From the NCBI GenBank assembly GCA_027625915.1, contig JANTQA010000012.1:10564501-10628500 (forward strand): a DNA stretch of 64,000 nucleotides, in the 5' to 3' direction. Source of the DNA: Anaeramoeba flamelloides (taxonomy: Eukaryota; Metamonada; Anaeramoebidae). Numbering within the stretch: the first letter of the stretch is position 1; each line of letters begins with the position of its first letter. Made by a program: the position numbers and the translations under genes. Shown here one piece after another: positions 23,609-34,744 of the stretch. A model generated the notes under the pieces. The model was not told the origin of the DNA, ran no database searches, and saw only the letters and a program-made list of their open reading frames with translations.

Positions 23609-26600
23609 TTAAATTTTCAAAAACTTTAATATATTGGCAATAATATTTTGGAAAAGCTCAAATTCGCCTGATTTTGATGTAAATTTTATTAATTTTTTCG
23701 AATGGGATTGTTCAACTATATGAATTTTAATTTTTAATTCTTGATTTGAAGCGAATATTAAAAAAAAATTGGGAAATCTCCATTTAAATTCTAATAGAGT
23801 CAAGTAATTTTGTATTTTTACAATTATATTAAATAGTGACTTTCTCGATTTTAAAGAAATTTCATTTTGTTTATGATTTATTTTAATTTTTTTTTTTTTC
23901 ATCATATTTTTTAAATTTAATTTAGGATCATAAATTAATTGTTGATTTTCAGAAAAGAATTTTTTTTGTTTAAATGAAGAATGGCTTTTTTTGATTTTCA
24001 TTTTTTTTTTCTGATGCGAATCGTTTGGGTTTTCTTTATTTTTAAAAAGTATGTTTTTGATATTTTTTTGCTCCTTCATCACATTTGTATTATTTTGATT
24101 ATTTTGATGAAACAAAAAGTTCAAAAACTTTGGTTGGTTTACAATTTGGTTTAGGTTGTTTCCTGTTGACTGGTATCTTTTAAGTTGACTTTTATCAATT
24201 TTGGTTGAAGATTCCTGATTATTAAAAGTTGGTGGTGGGGTTTGACTTGGTTTTGAATGTTTTATTTTGACCTTTTTAATATTGGTTTTATTGTTATTTT
24301 CATCAATTGGTAGAAACGGAACGATTGGTAAAGTCTGGATATTTTGGTCATTGGCATTATCACCATTTGTATTCTGATTTTTTATTAAATTAATTTTTCT
24401 TATTTTGTTTTTTGGTTGATTATTAATATCTCCCTTTCCATTTCCATTTCCATTCCCCTTTTCGTTTACATTCCCCTTTCCATTTCCGTTCCCATTCTCC
24501 TTCCCATTTCCATTCCCATTCCCGTTCCCATTCCCATTTCCATTTCCATTTCCATTTCCATTCGTTATTGTTGAATTTGAATTTTTTTTTTTTTCTAATT
24601 TTCTAGATTTTTCAGAACTTATCATTTGCATAGATTTGTTATTATTTTTATTTTTAATTCTAGTTTCTTTAAAAGTATTCGAAGTTTCTTTTTTATTTTT
24701 ATTCTTTTTTTTGTTTTGTATTTTTTCTGTTTGTTCATTTTTGAGGTTCATTCTTTCGTGTGTGGATTTTGCTCTTTTTTTTTTTTCTTTTTTTTTCACT
24801 GGTGAATTGTTTAAACTTTTTATTTTTTTTTTTTTATAAAGATCCTTCTTTTTATTATCTTTCTCTTTTTTGTGATTGAATTGGAAATGTTTCTTATTAT
24901 GGCTAATTTGTTTTGTAATTTTTTTCCATAATCTTTTTCTTTTTTGTTTCATCTTTAAATATAGATAATACAGCGTCTTTTCTAAGCTTTCTCTCTCGTT
25001 CGCTACAAATAATTTCAATTCTTCAATGGTATAACGAGAACCTAAAAATTTCATTTTTTTTAAGATATCTAAATCTATTGCTTTGAATTGCTTACCGACC
25101 CGCATGTTATCTAATGGTTTCACTTTTGGCAAAACCATTTTTTCTGGTAAATTGGATTTAAACCATTCATGATTCTTGATCTCTTTAATACTTATTCTTC
25201 TTTTGGGATCAACAGTCAACATTTTTTGGATTAAATCTCTTTCGGGTAAAGTAATGCTCTTCGGGAATGTAAAATGTCCACTTTTAACCTTTTCAAATAA
25301 TCTTTTTGGATTTTGAGATGAAAATGGAAACCTCCCGCATAATAATAAATATAAAATAACTCCACAGCTCCAGACATCAGCTTTTCTACCATCAAAATTA
25401 ATTCTCTGAAATCCATTAATTAATTATTTAATTTTTTATTCAAGTTTTTGTTTATTTTTTTATTTATATTTTATTTATAATTTATTTGATTTTTATTTAT
25501 AATTTATTTGTATTTTATTTATAATTTATTATTATTAGATAAAAGTGGTTTAATTATTAGAACTTGAAAGTTTAATAAAAAAATTTTTGAAAAATATTTA
25601 AAAATTAATGGTTTACTGAAATAACTTCTGGTGCAGCATAATGTGTTGATCCACAAAAGGAAGTTACAAGTTCATCTTTTTTTAAAAGATGGCACATACC
25701 AAAATCAGCAATTTTTAAATTGAAATTATTATCTAATAGCAAGTTTTCTGGTTTTAAATCTCTATAATTAATATAAAATAAAAATAAAAATCCCAAAATA
25801 TAAATAAATATTGAAAGTAAATATTTCGTAAATTGCATATACTAATATTTGTATTTTTTTTTTTTCTTTTTAGTTTTTTGAAGGCTGAAGATAGCATATA
25901 TTTTGTTATCCAATTTAGTAATTATTTTGACCAACAGTATTGAATTTTTTCAAATTTAGTGAATATTTGAATCATAAGAGTCGCTTTGTGTATTATTGAA
26001 AAATAATTTTTTTTTTTTCAAATTTAAAAATATGTTTTAATTAAATTCAATTTTGTGTTGAAGTGTAGAATCTGAAATCATTTAGAGAAACAAAAAAATT
26101 GTTGATCAAATAACCGAGTACATTATCCCTTTATTCAACCTAGCAGAAGACCTAAAAATGGAGGAAATCGGCAATATTGATTGAGAAAACATGGAGAAAG
26201 GAAAAATAATAAAAAAAACTCCACCAAATCCACATCAAATCAATACAAGACAAAGTCAACTCATCCCAAGGCGAAGAAAACTGGAAATTGAAAAGATACA
26301 TCAAAATCACCCAATTTCCAGAAGGCTTCAACGAAAAACAGCCCTACCTAAACTGGAACTCATCAACTACACTATTCAAATTAAAGTCCTTTTGTAATGG
26401 GCTGAATAGATAAGGTATTTCCAAAAAAGTGGGGCATTTTTTTTTACATTTCATAAAAAATAGTCTTTGTTAGTGGTAGTATTCATTAATTGATGATACC
26501 AAATTAAGTTTAATATTAATACCAATTGAATAAATGGCTAAGGTATTTATTTGAAAATAAGTTGGATGAAATATTTTCAAAAAATGAAAAAAAAATCCAT

Positions 26601-29600
26601 ACTTTTTTTGGTGAAAACAATGTACGACCAATTTTTCTAAAAAACTGTAAATATGGAAAGGTTACAAATGATTTTTTAAACAATAAAATACAGTTATATG
26701 TTTTCAATTCTATTTGAAAATTTGTTGTGATTAAAAAAGTTATGAAAACGGGGTTTTCAAACAAAAAGAAAATAATAAACACCAATTTTAGCACCTAAAA
26801 AATATCAGATAAAATCGAGATCAGAAAATTTAATATCTTTTATTTAAGTAATACAATACTAAGAAACGAATTGAATTATTATCAAGAATCGATAAATGGT
26901 AGTTAATGATTTTGGATGTTTAAATGCTTTTTTATAGATTGTGTTTAAAAGCTATATTTTAAAATAAATTTGCCCCACTTTATTGGAAATAGCTTATACA
27001 TACAAATGGGAAAAGGGGGTAAAATCCAAGATATGCCCATGTTGTAGGAAAAAAATAGATGATATAGACCACTTTATATGAGACTGTGAAAAATATGAGA
27101 GAACCAGAAGGCACTGGAAAAATCAACTCAAAAAAATCAAAAACTTTGACTATAATATCATAGTCAAAAGAAATACAGATGAATTATTGAGAAAAATGAA
27201 CACAAAAGAAATCTATGATATTACCATAGAATACTTTCTGACCAACATGACTCAACATGCCATTAGGAAAAGGGGACTTAAAACTAAATAAAACCTGATG
27301 ATAATTCATCCAACCCAGAATACTTCAGACACCTCTCAAACAACAACTTATTTTAAACCTCTTTATTTTTTACACTCTTCATTCTTTTTTTTCTTTCTAT
27401 CATTTTTTCACTGCTTCTTAATTTTTTATTCTTTCTTTTTTTTTAGGAAAACTAAATTAAGATTCAAATGCTTCTGATTACTTTATCTCTAGATACTATT
27501 TGAATTGGAAGTCTCAAATTTAGTCACTTCAAAATTCTCTCTCTAACAGATTGGATAGTTCCCTACCCAACCCATATCAATAAATCCTTATCCCTTTATT
27601 CAAAGACATTATTTAAAATGGTTTTATTATTTCGAAAATATTTTTATTCTTTGCATTTATCTTGCTTAATTTTTAATTATCTTATTTTTTCGATAGTAAC
27701 CAAAATCCAAAATTTCTCAAAAAAGGAGAAATTGTGTTTTTAGTCTCTAATATCCAAAATAAATCCTAAGAAAAGGCTTTGGTTTTATTATATCATATTT
27801 AATAATCCATGTTCTCCAACTATTTATGTTTTAAAAATTAAATGTTGTCTAAATAAATAATGGTAGTCTTTTTCTGTTAAAGTAGTGATTATTATTTTTA
27901 TTAAAGTATTGTAATAATTATTTATTTTGTGTTTTTTCAAAAAGCATGGACTTTAAATTGAACACATGCATTGATGAATCTTTATTTTGAAAAATGAACT
28001 TTTTTAAAAAAAATCTAAAAAAATTTATTTGTTACAATTTCCTTTTTATCAATCCAAGAACTTTTTGAATCCAAACGATGATAAAACAAAAAAAAACTAC
28101 CAATCCAAAAGAAATATTATATCTTGGGATTTGGTTAGATAAAAAAACTCATTTAAAATTTAACCTTGATAAAGTTAAAACCAATTTTAAAAAAATAACT
28201 AATATTTTACAACAAAAGAAATTTACTAATGGATTGAAAATTCATTTTTTTAAAGCGGTCTTACATAGTCAATTGTTATATGGATTAGAAATATTTGATT
28301 TGACAAAACAAGATTTCAATGATATAGATGTGTGGATTAATAAAAAAGTAACAAATTTTTTATTAATAAATCCACACTCTCCTAGAATTATATATAAAAC
28401 AGAAGCCAAAATAGATTCAGCAAGAATAACTATATATAAAAGAAGATTTAAACTAATTCAAAAATTAACCTTTTTGGATTTTCATGAAATAACTAAAAAT
28501 CTCAAATTCAGAGAACAGAAATTTGAAAATATTAACTGGCAATCAGACACCCTAAAAAGAATTAGAATTTGAACTTGAGAAATATCGAATTAAACAACTG
28601 GAAAATAGTCCAAGTTGGAAAGTTCAAAAATATTTAAAAATAATTTCTATTCAAAATAATATTAACAAACAACAAAGATATTTAAAATGGAAGGGTTCAA
28701 CTTCAATCTTAAAACTCAGAAATTTTACAAATTATTTAAATAGATATTTATTTCTTCGCAAAAAAAGTAGTATTTTTTACTAATGTGAAAAAAAAAATAT
28801 TGAGTGAATTTTTCTCTCTCCAAAATTAGTACTATGATAGTGCTAACTTCTCATGGATTATTGATCACATTATTTTTTAAAATCAAAAAAAAAATATATT
28901 GACTATTTTTTTTGGCGACTTTCTCCGATTCCCTAAAAAATGATACCAATACTTTACCCTTTGCCCAAAGTCTTTACTGTTTGATTTTGTTTTCATTAGA
29001 TATTTTTTGAAAATATCTTGGTTCCATCGACATTTCATTTTTTTTAAATTACTTAAAATTTTATTTGTTTGTATTTTTTCCAAAGATCTCAAAAGTGAAA
29101 ATTTTAAACGATCTTTGTTCAAATAAATCACTTTAAAATTTTCAACCAAATAGAAGTCAAAACAGTCCAAAAAGATGATCTTTCCACAACTGTCAAAAAT
29201 AAAACCAAAATCCAAAAGAAAGAAAAATGAAGTGCCAAAAAATGTTTTTTAAAACAGTTCAGGAAACAGTTAAACTAACAATTTCCAACTGTTGTCTCGA
29301 TTATCAAACAAACTTTTTTTTTGTTCTACATTTTTAATTTGACACAAAAAAAAGAAAAAACAATAATCCATCTTAATTTTACTATTTGTTTCTTGGCTGT
29401 TATTCGTTTTGTCTTGATTTTCACATTTTTTGGCTGAATTCAATAAAATATCTTATGGTATTCACCACTCTCTTGCTCCTCCAATCTGCATATTATTTTT
29501 TAACCACTCGAGAACCAAAATTGGAGATATTTTTTCTTTTTGTCTTGAGAGAAATAGTAATCTTTACGAGAGCTTTAGCTTGAGTGTAAAGATTACGATT

Positions 29601-32058
29601 TCTAGAGAGAAAGAAAAAAAAAATATCTCCAATTTTGGTTCTCGAGTGGTTAAAAAATAATATGCATATTTCCTCGCGATCGAATGAATAACAACAGATA
29701 TTCTTATGTTATGAACAAGGACAAATCAAAATACTGTAAATTATGCAAAAAATCAAAAAAAAAAGATATCATTGAAGATTTGGATCATTTTCTCTGGAAC
29801 TGCCCAGCCTATGAAAATAATCGTAAAATCTGGATATCTGAATTAAAAAAATTTAACATCTCTAATATATTAAAAAATAATATTATTACTATTTTTGATA
29901 TTATTAGAAAAAGAGATTCATCGTATTTATTAGCCTTAGTGGGTAATAAATTTATTTTTGAGTCTTTAACAAAATTCCTAAATCATAATTTAGGAATTCG
30001 GGCAAATAAGAGGATTAAAAACTCCTCCGTTAAATAATAAAAAAAAAAAAAATCCAAGAACTTTTTTTCTAAAAATTCTCCTTTCGATAAGATAAAACAC
30101 CCAAGAAAGGGTAAATTTTAAACACCACAATGTCACCAAAGAAGGTTTTCATAGATAAATAAAAACGCAATTATTTCAATCCAGCCCACAAAGCAAAATC
30201 TGAAAAACACCAATTATTTCTACAAATTGTCGAAAACAACATTTAAAGCACTATCTCCAGTATAAAAGCAAAAAATGGTCATTTTTTTTTTGTCATTTTT
30301 TTTTAAATTAACTTTTTAGGAATATATTTAAGCAATAGTTTTGAACCAAGTATTTGGCTAGGTTTGAATAGTAATCATTTTTACATTCCAGGCATCCTTT
30401 TGTTCATGGGGTTTTTGAAAAAGGGGATTCAAAAAGAGATTCAAAAAATGGGCATTTTTTGCTTTTATACTATGACTAGGGCTTTAAGGACTACGTTTTT
30501 AGGTGAAAATAGTGAAATAATGTCTAAAATCACCCTTGAATGAGTTATTTAACCCAAGTAATATTTGTCCAAGGAGAATTTCTTTTAGAAAAAATGTGAA
30601 ATTTTGACAATTTCAACAATTTTCACAATTTTTACCTTGTTAGATCATGCTAAATTTTGATTTTAGTATTTTAGAATTTCCATTTCAACTTTCAGAACTC
30701 ACACTATTTTCTAGAGCTGTTCTACATATTTTTTAAATTTGCTTTTACAGGTTTGAAATGTTCTCAAATTTGAAATGCACTTGAAAATCCCCAAAAGCCA
30801 TTTTTTGCAATTATTTTTTTTGTTATTTTCAATTTTCCTTTTCATTGAATAACAAAGAAAAATAGTCTTCGTGAAAAGATAAAGATGACAAAAAATGTTT
30901 TTTTTTTTGTTCATTTTCTTCAGATTTGTCATTTTTTTTTGCGAAGCGAAAGTGAAATAACACAATAGCCCCACACAATCAAGGGTGGGAACGTAGTCCT
31001 TAAGGTTTACAATCCCTGAAATTTGAAAAAAGATTATCTTGTACTAGGTGTGGCAGCTTGTTATTTTGGTTCTTAGCTAATCTATCATCGGCTTGGTATG
31101 AATTTTAATATTGGTTCGCCATATCAAATACAAGATAATCTTTTTTCAAATTTCAGGGACTGTAAACCTTAATTTTTTTGAAAAATAATAAAACACAAAA
31201 GCACAGGTTATTCCACATACTGTAGTCTAAATAGAGATCACTAAGAAGTCTTTGAAATATTTTTCAAGTTTCTTTGATTTAGGCTTTACCATTTCTGAAT
31301 TGTCATCAAATTAAAAAGCTAATAGAAAGGCTCTAAAAACAACCTCACAATTATTTCCTTTAATTTTTCGATCTATTTCATTTGTAATTCAATTACATTT
31401 GTGAAAACTGACGGTGACGAGGGTGGCCATACTACTAGTAGGACGGAACAAATCTGAAATCAACCAAAATAGTTTACAATTATTTCTTCACAACCTTTGA
31501 AAACAAAGACCAAAATAGAATTCAAATATTCAAATCATGGAAGAAAATGAGTTCTTGTAAAGCCAGACCCATATAGTGTGAAATATTTTAAAGCACTTAA
31601 AAGCAAAACGCGAGGTAAGGTTGAAAAAAGTCGGTTTATTTAAAAGATGAAATATGTTCAGTTTATTTGTTATGTTTGGATGAAAAGGTTGAAATTTTCT
31701 GTTTATTGTCTGGGAATATTGAATAGAATTTCGAAAATTGGTTTTGTCGATCCAATTTTGGGCAAAAGCTTTTTAATTTTGTTGGGAAAAGAAAAAAAAA
31801 AAAAATAATCCTTTTTACAACAAAATAACAGAATAAGGAAGAATAAAACATTCTAAAAAAAAGTGAACTAAGAAACAGGGTAAAATAGTAATTGAAAAAC
31901 AAACCAAAAACCCAACCATGGTTTTTGTTACTACTTTTGTGAAATTTGAAAAGAAAATTTATCGCTCGTTAATTTTGCATTTCTATTTCCAAAAAGGGGA
32001 CAGTATTTAATTTTTTGCTCGAAAAAAACTTGGAATTAGAATTAGCTGTTTTCTATAT

Positions 32059-32102
<44 letters not shown>

Positions 32103-32526
32103 TCTAAAAATTAAGAAATTACCGATGGCAAATCCTCATGTTGTGTAAGTAGTCCAAACCAAAAATGATTTGTTGAAAAAACACAAGAGCTTGGTGGTGG
32201 TCGACAATTTTGCGATTCTCAATATAGCTAAACAAATCCCCATTTTCAAAATATTCTGTGATAAGGAATAAATATTTGTCTGCCTCAAAAGAGCGAATTA
32301 ATTTCAAGACATTTGGGTGATCCATTAACTCAAGAGTCGACATTTCCTTCTCAATTCGTGCCCTTCCTATACTGACTTTTGGATCTGTCGAAGTCAGCAC
32401 TCTTTTATGAACAATTTTGATCGCTACTCTTTCCCCTGTTTCATTGTGGAACGCAAGCTTCACTTTCCCTGCTGCCCCGGAACCAATGAGTCTTCCAATC
32501 CGAAAAGGACCAATGTTTTTAGCCAT
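23609..32526 (-). CDS. BRSK/SAD-type Ser/Thr protein kinase with UBA-like and C-terminal KA1-like region
   Basis: There are three exons: 32526-32123, 25761-25617 and 25405-23609, giving 781 aa from ATG to TAA; phases are 2 then 0. The kinase domain (residues about 8-265) has a glycine loop [12 protein letters not shown] Lys37, HRD at 134-136 split by intron 1, DFG at 154-156, an activation-loop Thr168 (LVTSFCGS, the position phosphorylated by LKB1 in this family) and APE at 178-180. Residues about 293-336 resemble the BRSK UBA-like domain ([14 protein letters not shown]). The middle is K/N-rich, with an uninterrupted Asn-Gly repeat coded by a hexanucleotide array (24430-24570). The last 70 residues resemble a KA1-like tail. 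The family acts downstream of LKB1-type kinases in polarity and cell-cycle control, and that role is inferred. Intron 1 is 6361 bp and full of transposon debris. Confidence 0.88.
26105..27300 (+). mobile_element. LINE fragment 1, 3' part with zinc knuckle, interrupted by element H
   Basis: Plus-strand frames at 26220-26410 read [21 protein letters not shown] and end in [12 protein letters not shown]. After element H (26417-26990) they resume with [18 protein letters not shown], a following Cys and ERTRRHW. The CxxC...H....C pattern after a LFKL.SF.NGLN segment is typical of the C-terminus of non-LTR reverse transcriptases (zf-RVT). A TGA replaces the Trp expected before the last Cys, and upstream frames are shifted, so the copy is dead. 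It lies antisense in the kinase intron. Confidence 0.65.
26417..26990. mobile_element. TIR element H, copy 2, nested in LINE fragment 1
   Basis: The terminal inverted repeats are ATTTCCAAAAAAGTGGGGCA on the left and TGCCCCACTTTATTGGAAAT on the right, 574 bp apart. The body aligns with 22878-23462. The element splits a LINE coding region, so it moved after the LINE inserted. It encodes no transposase and is a MITE-type non-autonomous DNA transposon. Confidence 0.75.
28760..29668. mobile_element. 909-bp insertion inside LINE fragment 2, 9-10 bp target duplication
   Basis: The LINE frame breaks after TTTCTTCGC (28751-28759) and resumes at TTTCCTCGC (29669-29677), a 9-base duplication with one mismatch that restores the reading frame. 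That length suits Mutator-like or related transposons, but clear terminal repeats are not visible. A minus-strand open frame of 110 codons inside (29215-28883, [13 protein letters not shown]) is of unknown nature. The right end coincides with a separate palindromic element (29487-29666). Confidence 0.55.
29487..29666. repeat. Palindromic MITE, 180 bp
   Basis: The arms TGCATATTATTTTTTAACCA... and the reverse complement ...TGGTTAAAAAATAATATGCA pair almost perfectly for about 50 bases (through CTCGAGAACC and AATTGGAGATAT). They continue imperfectly to a short centre near 29575, so the whole element folds into one hairpin. The open frames on both strands across it are shadows of the palindrome. 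Confidence 0.85.
30244..30486. repeat. TIR element K, about 240 bp
   Basis: The left end TAAAGCACTATCTCCAGTAT followed by AAAAGCAAAAAATGG pairs with the right end CCCATTTTTTGCTTTTATAC followed by TATGACTAGGGCTTTA. The inner sequence has no coding potential. It abuts the next element without visible spacer. Confidence 0.75.
30484..31003. repeat. TIR element L, about 520 bp
   Basis: The ends TTTAAGGACTACGTT and AACGTAGTCCTTAA are inverted repeats. Inner parts AGTGAAATAA and AATCACCCTTGA on the left match GTGAAATAACAC and ATCAAGGGTGG on the right in inverse order. The minus-strand frame at 30711-30974 shows no known domain. Confidence 0.65.
31002..31170. repeat. TIR element A, short copy (169 bp)
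   Basis: AAGGTTTACAATCCCTGAAA at the left pairs with TTTCAGGGACTGTAAACCTT at the right, and pairing continues inward through GATTATCTTGTA / TACAAGATAATC. The same termini bound a 1364-bp element at 33381-34744 and a 567-bp one at 48240-48806. Confidence 0.85.
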
Positions 32527-33380
32527 ACAGTCGTGTTAGTAGTCTGTGAATTCCTTATAAAAGCCTACAAAAAATCTTTTTACAGTTACGAATACTTTGT
32601 CTTTCAAATAAAAAAATCCAAAAATTAATTTCTCAAGCAAAAATTTCTCAAATCTTGAACTCATCATTAGTGTTATTAGAGATAGTTTTGTTCAATTGAG
32701 TTCTCATTTTTTTATTCGAGATTGCTGTATTTTTTTTTCACTTATTTTTCCTCTTTTTGAAGGGAGTTAAATTTTCTTTCATTCCTTTGTTTGTGTGTCT
32801 TCTCGTTTCTTGAGTTTTATTCACAAACAAACATTTGCAAATTGAAAAATAGCTTTCAGATTTCTTCCAATAATGTAAGCAATTTTTCCTAAAATCTACT
32901 TTATGAAACGGACTTACAGTTCTTATAATAATTGGAAGTATCGCTTGTTTTGAAAATTTTTAAAAGATGTTTTTGTTTTGTAATTCACAATAAATAATGA
33001 TTGATCTTTGAATTTCATATTAACAATTATCTTTTGTAAAAAAGTTTATTTTATGAAGGAGGGATAGGTGTAATCGAATTTGCTTTATAATAGAAAGCCA
33101 AAGGATAAAATTTGCTTGTGTGAAAATTTGGTTTGAATAGGTATTAAAAAAGAATCTAATTCGGAATAAATCAGAAAAATTTTCACATCCTTTGGAATTA
33201 TTTTTTTTTATATTTTTTAAGGACTTCTCAACTGATTTATCAAATAGGTTCAATCACCGTTGCTCCAATAATTTTTAAAATATGAAAGATTGAACTTCAA
33301 AATAATCTCTAATTTGGGTGAAAAAAAGTATTTTTTGTAAACTTTTTAATGAAAAATTCGAAAGAAATTCGGAGATATTT
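32527..33380. other. Upstream region of the kinase gene
   Basis: This is noncoding A/T-rich DNA upstream of the kinase ATG. I see no TATA-type or other motif that I can defend. Frames at 32407-32628 and 33020-33253 are an antisense shadow of exon 1 and a chance frame respectively. Confidence 0.4.
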
Positions 33381-34744
33381 AAGGTTTACAATTCCTGAAA
33401 TTTGAAAATCGATTGTCTTGTGTTGGGTATAGTTATTTTTTAATTTGATTCTTAGCTGATCAATCTTGTTCTTGGTATGAGTTTTTAATAGTTGTTCAAA
33501 ATAACAATTTTTGACATTTTTTTTTTTTTCCGAAATACAAATCGAAAAATTTAAGATTAATTGGATGGAAATTCAGTCAAATAAAAATCTGATTTGTGGG
33601 TTGTTGATTGAATTTTTTAATTTGGTTTGAGTTTATTTATAGCTTTTAAAAAAAAATTGTTTTTTCATTTAGTTAACACTAGGATGAAAAAATAAAATTG
33701 AAAAAAAAAAAAGTTAGACAAAAATACAATTTCAATTATCATTTCATCCTTGTTAATTGAGTTTATTCAAAACATAAACAACCTTCAAGTTCTTAAAATT
33801 CTTGAGGGTGTTGTATTTATTGTTGTTAATAGTACAAAGATTATTTTAAAAGTCTCTAGTTAAGAAAAAAAGGTCTATTTTGGGGTAAAAAAATTTAAAT
33901 GGATGTGACTATGAATTTTCTTTAAACTCAGCTTTATGATATTTTTTTGAAGAGAAAATAACTAATAGTTTTGAAAACACTCTTATCATTTTAAAAAAAT
34001 CAAACACAGAAAAAAAAAAACTGATGATAAATATTGTGAGTGTCATAGGTTTTTTTTTTACCTTTTGGAATAAACCGAAAATTACTTAAAATTTTCCGTT
34101 TATTTCAAAAGATAAAAAAAAACCTAACGGAAAATCAACAGAAAAAATATTTTTTCCAATTTAAAAGTACAAATAATTCTTTAATAGTAAAAATAATTGA
34201 TTCGGTATTTGGAAGATATTCAATAAGTTTAAAATACTATTAAAATATAACAAAATGACCTCTTAACTGAAAAGAAAAAAAATTTCCAAATTTTTTACTA
34301 TTAAATCAAAAAAAAATATTACTGGAAAATTGTATTTTCCTATTTAAATTGTAAAATATCTTGAAAAAATATTTTTTGATCAAATATCCTTTATTAACTA
34401 ATAGTGTTTATTCTAATTGAAGTTATTAAAAAGTGCAAAATTAGCAAATATTTAATTTTTTTTTGAGAAAATTTTTTCATGATCGTTAATTGACGAAAAA
34501 GTCAATCAAAATATTCATCTACAACACAAAAATCAAAATTTATTCTTCAACACCTATCAAACTATTAATCTTAGACTCTTCGATTCAGATTTTGGAAAAA
34601 AAAAAAAATTGTCAAAAATTGTCATTTTGAACAACTATGAAAATCCATACTAAGCTGATAATTGATTAGCCAAAAACCAAATTAACAAGTTACTATACCC
34701 AACACAAGATAATCAATTTTCAAATTTCAGGGATTGTAAACCTT
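33381..34744. mobile_element. TIR element A, long copy (1364 bp)
   Basis: The ends AAGGTTTACAATTCCTGAAA and TTTCAGGGATTGTAAACCTT are followed inward by long arms (GATTGTCTTGTGTTGGGTAT at left, ATACCCAACACAAGATAATC at right), giving inverted repeats of well over 100 bp. The core (33660-34490) is shared with 41895-43340 and includes a GTTAGGTTTT palindrome and repeat C. No transposase frame is present. Confidence 0.75.
34170..34480 (-). repeat. Dispersed repeat C, copy 3 (reverse)
   Basis: This is the reverse complement of 13850-14100: landmarks TGACCTCTTAACTGAAAAG, TTTTTTACTATTAAATC and TTTATTAACTAATAGTGTTT appear in the expected order. It lies inside the long element A. Confidence 0.65.

Larger units (their letters stand above)
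28078..30037 (+). mobile_element. LINE fragment 2, reverse-transcriptase 3' region, interrupted
   Basis: Frame 28078-28572 reads [16 protein letters not shown] and [17 protein letters not shown], the thumb-region pattern of non-LTR reverse transcriptases (YLG...K..L.....L.YG.E). Near 28560 the frame shifts and continues as [18 protein letters not shown] up to [17 protein letters not shown] at 28759. After a 909-bp insertion it resumes at 29669 with [12 protein letters not shown], then a zinc knuckle [11 protein letters not shown]...[11 protein letters not shown] ending at 30037. It is inactive and antisense to the kinase, and from the same LINE clade as fragment 1 judging by the knuckle. Confidence 0.75.
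25762..32122 (-). other. 6.36-kb first intron of the kinase gene
   Basis: The donor CG|GTAATT at 32122 and the acceptor AATTATAG before 25761 restore CGA (Arg of HRD) exactly. The intron holds two LINE remnants in antisense orientation, element H copy 2, a roughly 909-bp insertion with a 9-10 bp target duplication, and three adjoining palindromic elements. A run of 41 A (32060-32100) sits 21 bases from the donor. A GC-richer patch at 31410-31445 (GGTGACGAGGGTGGCC) is unexplained. Confidence 0.8.

Noticed and set aside
24636-24839. Plus-strand poly-Phe/Leu frame
   Set aside because: It is antisense to the Lys-rich kinase tail.
28883-29215. 110-codon minus frame as a host gene
   Set aside because: It lies wholly inside an insertion that interrupts a LINE, and no splice context or domain is visible.
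29386-29660. Two overlapping plus-strand frames
   Set aside because: Both are produced by the 180-bp palindrome at 29487-29666.
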